A stretch of DNA of 39,497 nt from contig NZ_VEGP01000055.1 in NCBI RefSeq assembly GCF_007679495.1, positions 1 through 39,497 of the forward strand. Reading direction: 5' to 3'. Each line of letters opens with the position of its first letter. The stretch's first letter is position 1. Position numbers and translations under genes: made by a program. Positions 24,897 to 33,520 of this stretch are shown piece by piece. This DNA is from Paenibacillus sp. 32O-W (GTDB taxonomy: Bacteria; Bacillota; Bacilli; Paenibacillales; NBRC-103111). The notes beneath the pieces were generated by a model, which saw only the letters and a list, made by a program, of their open reading frames with translations, was not told the origin of the DNA and did no database searches.

Positions 24897-25028
24897 TACC
24901 TCTCCTTGGCTGAAAAGACCGTAACCTGAAATGAAAAGTAGACAAGGAAAGATCATCCGCCGACCGGATTCCGGAGGAAAATCCAGACGGAACGGGCGGC
25001 TAACAACTTTAGAGTTACATACGGGCGA

Positions 25029-25073
25029 AATCCCGTAGCACTCTGGATGATAACGAGTGTTATGGGATTTTTT
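25029..25073 (+). terminator. Rho-independent terminator
   Basis: AATCCCGTAGCACTC pairs with GAGTGTTATGGGATT (two G-U pairs) around a 10-nt loop, followed by a T run. It closes the 23925 gene. Confidence 0.85.
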
Positions 25074-25245
25074 AATATTCATTTGTAACACTTCAATTCA
25101 CATTGGAACATCTATCTACTGAAGGGAGTGGGTAAATTAGCCTGAATGCCTTATTTTTAAAGGATTTGGGTATTGAATGCGCCAGAAGATATTATTCATA
25201 TGGGGAGCCGGATTGTGGCAAATCAATAACGGTGTGATAGATGTA

Positions 25246-25274
25246 TTGACATACATAATAACGGGTGTTACTAT
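25246..25274 (+). promoter_or_regulatory. Strong sigma-A-type promoter for DUF4855-SLH operon
   Basis: A perfect TTGACA, 17 bp, then TACTAT. Transcription would begin near 25281, leaving a leader of about 180 nt. AATAACGG repeats flank the -35 box and may bind a regulator. Confidence 0.7.
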
Positions 25275-25365
25275 GAGTGGGAAATATTAGGTTGTTATGG
25301 GGTGAGAAAGGGGGAAGGAAAGGAGGCCTTTCAATAGAAGGAGGAGAGCTGTTTTTTCAGGATAT

Positions 25366-25379
25366 CGAAAGCGCTTGCC
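25366..25379 (+). promoter_or_regulatory. Possible CcpA cre site in the leader
   Basis: CGAAAGCGCTTGCC keeps the GAAAGCGCTT core of cre but has three deviations from the consensus. A site inside the transcribed leader could act as a roadblock for catabolite repression. Confidence 0.3.
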
Positions 25380-25461
25380 AACCAAGTGGGGATCGTATCA
25401 GCAGATGTATGGTTACCCGAACTTGTAGCAAGGAAAATCCGATTTTTGGGGAGGAAGAAGA

Positions 25462-28221
25462 ATGAGTGCCAAAAGAAGGATAAGTATCGTCATGGTACTG
25501 TGCATGGTTCTGTCTTGGTTCACGGGTGTTTTTCCAACGGAGAGAGCTCAGGCGGCCGTGGATTTTGACATGACCGTTAATGAAAGCACTTACACAAATC
25601 TGGCTTTAAATCGCTCCGTCACTATTCTGGAACCGGATATTCATTTCGATGTGATCAATAACGAGCCGCTGAAATACGAGAAGGAATCGGACAAGGGAGA
25701 CACTGCCAAGCTGGCGCTGCTTACGGACGGGAAGCTCGGCAATTTAAGCGACTGGAGCAATGTAACGGATTGGTTTGTTTTCTACCGCAAGATGAAGAGA
25801 GAGGTCATCATTGATCTCGGGGACATTCAGACCGTGAAGGAGATGTCGATCAGCTTCGGGCAAAGAAGCGATGTTGGCATTGCTCCTCCTTTTAACGTCA
25901 GGTACTATGTTTCGAACGATGGGGAGCAGTATCACTACGTGGGGGTCGCCGAGCCGGATGTCCCGCTGTTCTATGCATACAACCCCGGTTCGACCCAGAT
26001 GGACCGCAAGCTGTACAAGCTGTCGTCATTGCCGGATGGCTCCGAGCTGACGGTGCAGGCGCGCTATGTGAAGCTGGTCTTTGTGATCGATACGTTCGGG
26101 TGGGCGGACGAAATTGAAATTCGCGGTGTGGAAGGGATGGCGGAAGATGCCGTTCTGCCGGAGACTCTGAACTTCCCGGACGGGTTCACTTACGATGAAT
26201 TGGTGAAGCCGGGGGTGCCGGAAGGGGCGGAGGTCGCTCACCAGTTTTTGTGGTATACGGGGCCTATGAATGAGGCGAACAAGCATTTTACGGACTGGAC
26301 CCGGGAGAAAGTGATGACGATGCTTGGCCACCGGGACATCGAAGGCCGCTACACCGATTGGTACTTCGATGACATTCTGGCGATTCCGGTCGTTGCGATG
26401 GTTACTCCGACGACGCCGACCGGCACCGGTGCGGCCATTTACAAAACCAAAGGCGACATGCTGGCTTTCGTCGATTTTATTTTCCAGCAGGAAACCCAAC
26501 TGGGGGCAATCAACTGGGCGGTCGGAGAATTGAACAAGCAGCTGGGCACGGATAAAAAAGTGAGAATCAATATGGCTATTCCGTATCTGGACGACCAGAA
26601 CAAAAGCAATGATTTCGGCGATATTGGCTATGGCGCCCCATTCTATACTTATGCCGGCGATTTTGCCTCTGCGGTGAGAGAGAAGGGGATGGATCCGCAA
26701 TCCCAAGAAGGTTCCTACGAAATGGCAAGACTGGCGGTAGAGAACAAAAAGGCCATTGTCCGCTGGTATATCGATGAGGTTATTAGCCGTTTTAAAGCTG
26801 CGGGATATGATCATTTGGAGCTGAACAGCTTCTACTGGTATCACGAGAGGGTGCTGGCCAAGGATGGAGAGGTGGAAATGATTCGTGCGGCGGCCGATCA
26901 TTTGCACGAGAAAGGCTACTATTTCACCTGGATTCCTTACATAGGACCGGCTTCACCTTATATTTGGCGGGATCTTGGCTTTGACACGGCCTCCATTCAG
27001 CCTTCCTATGCTTTCAGAAATTCCAGCAAGCAGATTTTCCCGGCAACCGAAGAGCTGGCGAGAAGAGTTGGGGGCTCCATCGAGGTGGAATATGATGATT
27101 ACCGGACGCTGGCCCAATATTTGAATTACGGCTACTTCAGCGGTTATATGACGGAAGCGGCCAACACGTATTATTTAAGCTCCAATCCGATTGTCGTGGG
27201 TGCCTTCGCTTATGCACCTAGAGATAACAAGGAAACAGACTCCCTATCCGTCATTCGTCGGAATGTGTATGACCGGGTTTTCGAATATGTCAAAGGTACT
27301 TACCAGCCCCGATTTACGGCGACGCTTGTCACGAACGTAACGGATAAAGCGAATATTGGAGTGAATGTGAAGCTTCCGCTGGCGGATAACTTCGTCAAGG
27401 GAAATTTCACGATTATGTATGATGTCGGTAAAGCGGCGTATGACACGTATGATCTGGGCCCTGCGCTGAAAGGGAAGGCGGATGTGGTAGTAGACCATAG
27501 CACGCCCGGCGAGGTGAAAGTCAGCTTCGATATCCATAATCCCGATGATGCGCTGGCCGGGGATTTGGCAGGCAAGCAAAAAATACTCGAGGGAGCTCCC
27601 GATCTCCTGACTCTTAAATTTCATAAAAATGACGGTGTGAACGATACGGACATTACGCCCAGACTATTCGTATTGTCGGCCGATGGTCAGATGATCACTC
27701 GCGATAACATCGTCTATCTTAACTGGGGAGCGAGCGATTTGATTCCGGGGTCCTTGGAGGAGAAGATTGCCGGAGCCTCGGATGCGGTAGTCAAAGCCTT
27801 AAGGGATAGAGATTATTATGACATTGCCCGGGAGCTGGTCGAAGCGCTGCCGGACAGCTTGCAGAAAGCCGAATTTCAGGCGAAGCTGGACTCTATTGAC
27901 GTGAACCCGTTCCGGATCGAATGGCAGTCGCCCGCGGATGAATTCCGGTTAGGCAACGATGCGAAAATGACCGTGCAGGCTACCAATCTGACGACTTCTT
28001 CCAAGCAGATGACGCTGATCATGGGCCTGTTCGACACTACATCGGGAGAAATGGTGGCTTATACGGCCGTTACCCAAGAAGTTGAGGCGGCCAAGAGCAT
28101 AACCCCTACGGCGATGATCAAAATACCGGCAAGCGGCACCTATGAAGTACGCGCCTTCGTCTGGGACAGTCTGGACGGAATGAGGCCGCTGTCCAATCGA
28201 GTGACCGTTCCGGTCCGATGA
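25462..28221 (+). CDS. Secreted DUF4855 protein with discoidin-like domain
   Basis: A signal peptide (MSAKRRISIVMVLCMVLSWF, cleavage after about residue 31, ERAQA) leads a 919-residue exported protein. Residues about 45-215 resemble an F5/8 type C (discoidin-like) sugar-binding domain: NLALNRSVTI, LTDGKLGNL, VIIDLGDIQTVKEMSISFG and ARYVKLVFV. Residues about 250-620 are a DUF4855 region with FLWYTGPMNEANKHFT and HLELNSFYWYHERVL. The latter fits a TIM-barrel glycoside-hydrolase-like fold, but the activity is not established. Helical and Ig-like segments end the protein. GGGGAGGAAG precedes the ATG. The next gene, with surface-anchoring SLH domains, begins within 26 nt and is probably its co-expressed partner at the wall. 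Confidence 0.8.
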   Translation: MSAKRRISIVMVLCMVLSWFTGVFPTERAQAAVDFDMTVNESTYTNLALNRSVTILEPDIHFDVINNEPLKYEKESDKGDTAKLALLTDGKLGNLSDWSNVTDWFVFYRKMKREVIIDLGDIQTVKEMSISFGQRSDVGIAPPFNVRYYVSNDGEQYHYVGVAEPDVPLFYAYNPGSTQMDRKLYKLSSLPDGSELTVQARYVKLVFVIDTFGWADEIEIRGVEGMAEDAVLPETLNFPDGFTYDELVKPGVPEGAEVAHQFLWYTGPMNEANKHFTDWTREKVMTMLGHRDIEGRYTDWYFDDILAIPVVAMVTPTTPTGTGAAIYKTKGDMLAFVDFIFQQETQLGAINWAVGELNKQLGTDKKVRINMAIPYLDDQNKSNDFGDIGYGAPFYTYAGDFASAVREKGMDPQSQEGSYEMARLAVENKKAIVRWYIDEVISRFKAAGYDHLELNSFYWYHERVLAKDGEVEMIRAAADHLHEKGYYFTWIPYIGPASPYIWRDLGFDTASIQPSYAFRNSSKQIFPATEELARRVGGSIEVEYDDYRTLAQYLNYGYFSGYMTEAANTYYLSSNPIVVGAFAYAPRDNKETDSLSVIRRNVYDRVFEYVKGTYQPRFTATLVTNVTDKANIGVNVKLPLADNFVKGNFTIMYDVGKAAYDTYDLGPALKGKADVVVDHSTPGEVKVSFDIHNPDDALAGDLAGKQKILEGAPDLLTLKFHKNDGVNDTDITPRLFVLSADGQMITRDNIVYLNWGASDLIPGSLEEKIAGASDAVVKALRDRDYYDIARELVEALPDSLQKAEFQAKLDSIDVNPFRIEWQSPADEFRLGNDAKMTVQATNLTTSSKQMTLIMGLFDTTSGEMVAYTAVTQEVEAAKSITPTAMIKIPASGTYEVRAFVWDSLDGMRPLSNRVTVPVR

Positions 28222-28246
28222 AATGCCTGAAAGGAGGCTTGCTATT

Positions 28247-30013
28247 TTGAAGAAGGTTACCATCCTGACCCTATTAATTCTGCTTATGGGCTTGATGCCG
28301 GCCGCAGCGGCGGATTCTCCCGGCTGGTCTCCCGTGCGTATTGTCCAATCGGAGACGAAAGTGACCGTTTCGGGCAACGCTCCGGATGCATATCTGCAGG
28401 TTACGATCCAGGTGCTGGATTCCCGTGAAAATGTTATTTATGTAGATCAGGCAGCCAGTTCAGAGACAGGGGAATATGTATTTGATTTCCCGTTTACAGC
28501 TTCCATGCGGGGGCAGACGTATCGGATTAGGATAGGCGGGGCTAAGGCGGCCGATCCCATCGAGGAGTCGGTCACGATTAAGTCTCCGGTAGAGCCGACG
28601 CCGAGCGCTACGCCGGACCCGAGTCCGCAGCCGACGCCGAGCGCTACACCGGACCCGAGTCCGCAGCCTACGCCGAGCGCTACGCCGGACCCGAGTCCGC
28701 AGCCGACGCCGAGCGCTACGCCGGACCCGAGTCCGCAGCCGACGCCGAGCGCTACACCGGATCCGAGTCCGCAGCCGACGCCGAGTGCTACGCCGGATCC
28801 GAGTCCGCAGCCGACGCCGAGTGCTACGCCGGATCCGGCCGCTTCTCCGAAGCCGGGTACGGCATCTCCCGGCGATGATACAAAGCTCCCATCGGGGCCG
28901 GATGATATTATTGTCGATGCCAAAAGGTTGGAGACGGCCGAAGCCGGCATCGTTGCGGTGGAGCTGGAGCAGGGTAAGGGGAGACTTGTGTTCTCCGCTG
29001 CCTATTCCGATTTCAAGAAGATTGATTCCGTCATCGTCCGTTTTGAAGGCAGCGAGCTGTCCATTCCCGCCGCTACGATCCGCTCCATGCTGGATTCGTT
29101 AGGCAAGCAGGAAGGAGCTGCCCCTTGGCTGGTGCTGGATATAGCCCGCATATCTACAACGGAGGCGGCGAGAAGTCTGCAAGCAGCGGCTCATTCCTCC
29201 GAAGCCATTCAGGTGGCCTCTGACGCCTATCGGATCGAGTTTGCAGGAATGAAGCCGGACGGCAGCCGTACGGTGCAGGAAGCATTTGCGCCGCCGATTC
29301 GGATGTCGTTGAAGCTGTCCCCAAATAAACAGGCTTCCCTGTCAGGGATTTATGAATGGAGAGAGGGCGGGGGATTTCATTATCTCCGAAGCCGCTGGGA
29401 TGAGAAGCGGATGGCTGCCGACGTCACCCGGTCGGGGAACTATATGCTGCTTGAATATGACAAAACCTTCACAGATGTCCCCAGCGACCATTGGGCCGCC
29501 GAAGCGGTCCGCTTACTCTCTGCCCGGCATATCGTCGATGGAGTAACGGCGGATACGTTCGAGCCCGGGCGTGAGGTGACTCGTGCCGAGTTTACCAAGC
29601 TGCTCGTTCGTACGCTCGATCTGAAGGCAGCAGGCAGCAGCGGCTTCCCGGATGTAGCGGCTGACGAGTGGTACGCGGCCAGCATAGCCGCCGCCCGGGA
29701 GGCCGGGATCGTAACCGGGGACGAAGCAGGCCTCTTCCATCCGCAGGCTTCCATTACGCGCGAAGAAATGGCGGTGATGCTGCTAAGGACCTATACGGTT
29801 ATGACAGGGGAGCAGCCCGGTATGGAGGTGCCGGCCGTGTTTAACGATTCCGGCACCATCAGCGAATGGGCGCAAGCTTATGTCCATACCGCAGCTCGTC
29901 TGGGCTTGCTCAGCGGCTATGAGGACAACACCTTCAAGCCTAAAGGTGCGGTGATTCGCAGTGAAAGCGCCCAAGCCGTTTACAACCTGCTAAGTCTGGA
30001 TAATCGGCGTTAA
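28247..30013 (+). CDS. SLH-domain cell-surface protein with Pro/Thr linker
   Basis: The start is TTG 28247 (MKKVTILTLLILLMGLMPAA, a signal peptide), set by AAAGGAGG 9 nt upstream; the frame is open from 28223. Residues about 22-115 form an Ig-like beta domain (SETKVTVSGNAPDAYLQVTI). A PTPSATPDPSPQ linker repeated over six times follows, then a domain of about 170 residues, then three SLH repeats (about 406-585): FTDVPSDHWAAEAVRLLSAR, FPDVAADEWYAASIAAAREA and ISEWAQAYVHTAARLGLLSG. SLH domains bind secondary cell-wall polymer, so the protein is displayed on the surface. It probably anchors or accompanies the DUF4855 protein. Confidence 0.88.
   Translation: MKKVTILTLLILLMGLMPAAAADSPGWSPVRIVQSETKVTVSGNAPDAYLQVTIQVLDSRENVIYVDQAASSETGEYVFDFPFTASMRGQTYRIRIGGAKAADPIEESVTIKSPVEPTPSATPDPSPQPTPSATPDPSPQPTPSATPDPSPQPTPSATPDPSPQPTPSATPDPSPQPTPSATPDPSPQPTPSATPDPAASPKPGTASPGDDTKLPSGPDDIIVDAKRLETAEAGIVAVELEQGKGRLVFSAAYSDFKKIDSVIVRFEGSELSIPAATIRSMLDSLGKQEGAAPWLVLDIARISTTEAARSLQAAAHSSEAIQVASDAYRIEFAGMKPDGSRTVQEAFAPPIRMSLKLSPNKQASLSGIYEWREGGGFHYLRSRWDEKRMAADVTRSGNYMLLEYDKTFTDVPSDHWAAEAVRLLSARHIVDGVTADTFEPGREVTRAEFTKLLVRTLDLKAAGSSGFPDVAADEWYAASIAAAREAGIVTGDEAGLFHPQASITREEMAVMLLRTYTVMTGEQPGMEVPAVFNDSGTISEWAQAYVHTAARLGLLSGYEDNTFKPKGAVIRSESAQAVYNLLSLDNRR
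28595..28834 (+). repeat. 36-bp tandem repeat inside the SLH gene
   Basis: Six full copies and a two-thirds copy of a 36-bp unit encode PTPSATPDPSPQ. Copies differ only at silent positions (GCTACG/GCTACA, GACCCG/GATCCG). Such coding repeats vary in number by slippage and set linker length. Confidence 0.95.
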
Positions 30014-30209
30014 TGGATCCGCTGCACTCGCTTGCTTGTTGACCGGAGCCGGACCCTTCTCCTGCCAGAGCCGTATCGCGTTGCGCGAGATGGAAGCTTG
30101 TTGGAGGGAGGGGGCCGCCCGGAATGCTTATTAGCCTCTTCAAAGTGCCCAGTCAGGTTTATGAGCAGTGCTTTTTCGCTTTAAAGCTGGCTCGCTTTTA
30201 AGCAAATAT
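30014..30209. other. Spacer after the SLH gene
   Basis: I see no gene and no strong terminator here, only the approach to the T-box promoter. Confidence 0.4.
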
Positions 30210-30238
30210 TTGCATTGTTCTGGAAATGAACATATAAT
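30210..30238 (+). promoter_or_regulatory. Promoter of the T-box/DAHP synthase transcript
   Basis: TTGCAT, a 17-bp spacer and a perfect TATAAT precede the T-box leader by about 30 bp. Confidence 0.75.
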
Positions 30239-30264
30239 GTTTGAAAATTTAGATTTAATTCTAA

Positions 30265-30511
30265 ATGGCTATGATGGAGAGAGTAAGCGAAGCAGTCCCC
30301 ACAGGGACGGAACGCCGGTAGACTGAGAGCGTTCCGGGGGTACGGCCAGCCGAAGTTCACTCCTGAGCTGACCTCTGAACGGCGGTGCGCCCAGTAGGAG
30401 AGTTCCGGTTTCATACCGTTATCATGGTGAGAGAGAAAGCTTGTTTGTTTGAAGCTGTCTAAATTCGGGTGGTACCACGTCGACGCGTCCCGGAGTTAGG
30501 CAGCTTTTTTG
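30265..30511 (+). ncRNA. T-box leader, probable phenylalanine specifier
   Basis: The T-box core GGGTGGTACCACG lies at 30467-30479, followed by GCGTCCC. An intrinsic terminator AAGCTGTCTAA.. / ..TTAGGCAGCTTTTTT ends near 30511, overlapping the antiterminator, as expected. Stem I begins with GGAGAGAGTAAGCGAAGCAG, and on its 3' side GAAGTTCACTCC places UUC (Phe) at 30356-30358, followed by the usual A. Uncharged tRNA-Phe would allow read-through into the DAHP synthase gene. The class is certain; the specifier was read by eye. Confidence 0.9.
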
Positions 30512-30639
30512 GTTATATCAGGTCATGAGGCGGGAATGGAGTTGAACACTGGCGCGCGGTGTTTGCTCTTCCCCTATATGGTCGGCCGGAGAAACCCAAG
30601 CTTTCGCGTATGAATACAAGGTTAAGGAGAGAGATCATT

Positions 30640-31725
30640 ATGAATAACGAGCAGCTTCAGGTTCTGCAAGGAAAAGTGAACGAAATCGACAGTGTTCTCA
30701 TTCGTCTGTTGAATGAGAGAGCCCGGGTGTTCCGGGAGCTCCCGGCGGAATATCGCGCGCGGTCTCTCTGCTTGACCGAATCGATGTGGAGAGAGGCCGG
30801 GGAGGATGAGAACGCCCCGTTGAACAGTCAGGCGATCCGGCAATTGCGGGATGCCATTGCAAGAGCGACGCAGGAGCCGGTCAAGCCAGCCAAGCCCGCG
30901 CTTAGAGTAAGCCGCCAGGCCCAACCGGAGAATACGGTTATTCGATTCGGCGATGTGGAGATTGGAGGCGGCGGCACCGAGCTGATCGCCGGACCGTGCT
31001 CGATCGAGTCCTGGGAGCAGATGCGGCAGACAGCCGAAGCTTTGCGGGAGAAGGGGGTTCGAATTATTCGCGGAGGGGCGTTCAAGCCCCGTACATCACC
31101 CTACGACTTCCAGGGGCTTGGAATAGACGGGCTGAAGATGATGAAGGAAGTGGCGGATGAATACGGCTTGCTGACTATCAGTGAGGTCGTAACGCCGGCT
31201 CATTTGGAAGCGGCCGCCCCATATCTCGATATTATCCAGATCGGCGCCCGCAACATGCAGAACTTCGAGCTGCTTAAGGAAGCCGGGATGATGAAGCTGC
31301 CGGTCTTGTTAAAAAGAGGGCTGGCCGCCACGATGGAAGAATTTCTGATGGCGGCGGAATATATTGTTTCCCGGGGCAATTCGCAGGTGATGCTCATTGA
31401 AAGGGGAATTCGCACTTACGAGAAGTGGACCCGGAATACACTTGATATTTCGGCCGTGCCGATTCTGAAGCAGGAGAGCCATCTGCCGGTACTGGTCGAT
31501 GTCAGCCATTCGACGGGGCGTAAGGATATACTGCTCCCCTGTGCCAAAGCTGCTCTGGCGGCCGGAGCCGATGGAGTCATGGTGGAGGTTCATCCGAATC
31601 CGCCGGAGGCCTGGTCCGATTCGGAGCAGCAGATCGATCTCGCACAGTTCCGGAGCTTCGCGGATCAACTGATGGATTCCGGCTTATGGAAGCATTCCGG
31701 GCAAGCCGTTTACAAGCATACTTAA
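30640..31725 (+). CDS. aroF: DAHP synthase with N-terminal chorismate-mutase-like domain
   Basis: This enzyme condenses phosphoenolpyruvate and erythrose 4-phosphate to DAHP, the first shikimate step. Residues about 1-80 are a chorismate mutase type II-like helix domain (LQVLQGKVNEIDSVLIRLLN). Residues 105-355 form the type I beta DAHP synthase barrel, with AGPCSIESWEQM, RGGAFKPRTSPYDFQGLG, IQIGARNMQNFELL, LLKRG, VDVSHSTGRKD and MVEVHPNPPEAWSD. The mutase-like part lacks the usual lysine and DxxRE region, so it is probably a feedback-sensing domain rather than an enzyme. The start at 30640 follows AAGGAG by 10 nt; the frame opens at 30559. A T-box leader controls it. The symbol is by family only; aroA or aroG is used in some species. 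Confidence 0.9.
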   Translation: MNNEQLQVLQGKVNEIDSVLIRLLNERARVFRELPAEYRARSLCLTESMWREAGEDENAPLNSQAIRQLRDAIARATQEPVKPAKPALRVSRQAQPENTVIRFGDVEIGGGGTELIAGPCSIESWEQMRQTAEALREKGVRIIRGGAFKPRTSPYDFQGLGIDGLKMMKEVADEYGLLTISEVVTPAHLEAAAPYLDIIQIGARNMQNFELLKEAGMMKLPVLLKRGLAATMEEFLMAAEYIVSRGNSQVMLIERGIRTYEKWTRNTLDISAVPILKQESHLPVLVDVSHSTGRKDILLPCAKAALAAGADGVMVEVHPNPPEAWSDSEQQIDLAQFRSFADQLMDSGLWKHSGQAVYKHT

Positions 31726-31757
31726 ATTTCAATGTATTCGCATGGGAACAAGATTAT

Positions 31758-32165
31758 TTAGGCTGTCCTCGCTCTTTTTACGATAAATGTTGCGGAAAAA
31801 TGGGCGGGGGCGCACCCCATTCTTCCAAATTGAAATTTATCAGCTATAATAAAGATTTTCTGATGTTTACGGTGGGCTGGTTTAATTTTATCAAAAAGAT
31901 TATCGGCGCTTGCTGCGAAGTCGAGCTAATAAAAAATCTCCATCGTGAATAATTTTCTTAAAGCAGGATTTAGCACTGCAATAATGTAACTTCTGTTCTT
32001 AGATTTGATAAAGTATAAAGATTCTTCATCAAATTCGACAGGATATTTCATAAATTGTTGATGATCCAAATGTTCTGCCTCACAAAATACACGGATAAAG
32101 TAATTATAATAATTCCAGCAGTCAATATGGTTATTAACCTTTTCTTGTTGGTAAAAAGCACCTCT
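31758..32165 (-). pseudogene. Decayed gene with one in-frame TAG and no start
   Basis: One minus-strand frame stays open for 136 codons except for a single TAG at 31926-31928. The first part reads FYQQEKVNNHIDCWNYYNYF and later FMKYPVEFDEESLYFIKSKN. After the TAG comes LDFAASADNLFDKI, ending at a TAA at 31758. No ATG/GTG/TTG start is suitable at the 5' end. In sequence this AT-rich, such an open frame is unlikely by chance. I do not recognise the family. Confidence 0.4.
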
Positions 32166-32290
32166 TTACAATGAGTTAAGCCTCTCGGAATTTTGCATCG
32201 GCTCTGGCCTTTCGGTCAGGGCCATTAGTTGTTTCACTTCACAAACTATAAGCGAACAAGCATTCCTCTTGGCTTTTTGAAAACGCCCCA

Positions 32291-32604
32291 ATCCGGATCG
32301 TCCACCGAATGGTGTGAAAGACAAGCAAAACTGCAGGTCTTTCGAGTAAAGCCTCAAAGTACCTCGTAGTGCCTAATTCTACAGCAATAACGCACGTCTT
32401 TTTGAAGAAAAGTCGCCACATACCTGATTCTAGAGCAATAGTGCACGTCTTTGGAGCGTTTTTAGCGAAATGGCCCCATTTTGTGAAAAAGACCTGCACA
32501 TTTGAGCGTCTTTCGCCTTCTTTTCGGGAAAAGGCACGATTTTAATGTATTTTTGCTCGTCTTTGCGATTCTACTGGCCCGGATGCGACGTGTGGCTTTC
32601 CGTC
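32291..32604. repeat. Large dispersed repeat, copy 2 (one unit shorter)
   Basis: It aligns with 20985-21341 from CCGGATCGTC to GGCTTTCCGTC or its equivalent. The TGCA/CGCA centres are at 32332, 32391 and 32442. The unit corresponding to 21129 in copy 1 is missing. The stem partner AAAGACCTGCA has one change, breaking one pair of the copy 1 stem. Confidence 0.8.
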
Positions 32605-32670
32605 AGGCATTTTAATGCTTTACTCAACTTAAACTTTCTAATGGGGTAAGAAAGTATAAGTTTTGCATGC

Positions 32671-32823
32671 TTATTCAGTTCTATTTTGTCGAGAAACTGT
32701 ACGTCCTCTTCGCTGATCCCTATCCAATGCTTCCTGAACGAGATCTCTCCCTTTAATTTTATAGTTGATGTTCAAGAGAATCGCCGTATTGATTAACAAC
32801 AGGATAACGATAATCCAGGTCAT
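32671..32823 (-). CDS. 50-residue membrane peptide
   Basis: ATG at 32823 follows AAAGAGGAGG by 7 nt, an excellent ribosome binding site. The product begins MTWIIVILLLINTAILLNIN, a single membrane-spanning segment. A basic cytoplasmic-type tail follows, KGRDLVQEALDRDQRRG, ending RTE. The strong binding site and clean topology argue for a real small protein. Function is unknown. It has no close neighbour on its strand. Confidence 0.55.
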   Translation of the reverse strand: MTWIIVILLLINTAILLNINYKIKGRDLVQEALDRDQRRGRTVSRQNRTE

Positions 32824-33251
32824 CGGTTTTCCTCCTCTTTATGTATTTGACTAACAGGCCTCTTCGATTAAACCTTCTCCACTCCTTCCCTTCATTTCTA
32901 AAAAGCAATCCACTATGCAAGCATAATGGTTGGTCTTTTCTTAACGCATACATGAGTCTTTGAACAAAGATATCCGGCATAGCTGAACTTCAAAACAACT
33001 CTCCAATACCAATCTTTTTATAAATAAATCCCCCTCTTTATTTCAAGATTTTATCCCATTTATTTCCTTGAATATAGTAGGGAAAAAATTGTCCCCAACG
33101 AATATAATACAGCATTCGGACAAGAGCATTTAAAGCAGGATGAATTTTATAAAATCAGAATTGGGTTCTATAGGCTTATCGTGTTCCTGGTCGCAAGCCC
33201 CGGGGAAGACTGTCGCGAAGCGATTGGTTCGGATATTTATTTCAAAATATT

Positions 33252-33335
33252 AGAAAGTATAAGTTTTCATCTATACCTGTTCTCATATTTCATCGGTAAA
33301 CGCGCCCGCCCTAAGGACGGCGATAGCCGTTTATC
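33252..33335. repeat. 84-bp dispersed repeat, copy 2
   Basis: It has the same length as 12605-12688 and two C/T differences. The hairpin CGCC-C-GCCC TAA GGAC GGCG is weakened in this copy, and the second AGCCG stem is absent. It lies 186 bp before the YesN-like gene. Confidence 0.75.
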
Positions 33336-33520
33336 CTTGTCTCGGGCGGAGAGCGTTTTCCTTCGGAATAGGACGGCTGATTAACTTTGTTCCAGTAAAT
33401 ATTGCATTTTCATTCATCGGACAGGCTCCCGTCTGCTACCAGTTCCAGGATCGGCTCACAACGTACCGGAGAAGGGATAGTTACGGTCACACTGCCTTTA
33501 CTAGGAAAGGAAGGATGAGA

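Larger units (their letters stand above)
24897..25461. other. Regulatory gap before the DUF4855 gene
   Basis: It contains a terminator (25029-25073), a strong promoter (25246-25274) and a leader of about 180 nt with a cre-like site (25366). AATAACGG(G)TGT occurs twice, 33 bp apart (25224, 25257), bracketing the -35 box. No gene is seen. Confidence 0.6.
31726..33520. other. Low-GC, gene-poor 1.8-kb region
   Basis: Between the DAHP synthase and the YesN-like gene I find a decayed minus-strand gene (31758-32165), repeat copy 2 (32291-32604), a 50-residue ORF (32671-32823) and an 84-bp repeat (33252-33335). AATGGG/CCCATT near 31800 could be the DAHP synthase terminator. The left half is visibly AT-richer than its surroundings, suggesting acquired or decaying DNA. 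Confidence 0.6.

Noticed and set aside
28595-28834. Regular 36-bp repeats suggesting a CRISPR array
   Set aside because: The repeats are contiguous with no spacers and encode a protein linker.
28447-28950. Gly/Val repeat ORF on the minus strand
   Set aside because: It is the complement of the 36-bp PTPSATPDPSPQ-coding repeat, not a gene.
31686-31952. 88-residue plus ORF at the end of the DAHP synthase gene
   Set aside because: It starts inside the DAHP synthase gene, has no binding site, and is antisense to the better-supported decayed gene.
33181-33384. 67-residue GTG-start ORF
   Set aside because: Much of it is the 84-bp repeat and no binding site precedes it; kept only as a weak observation.
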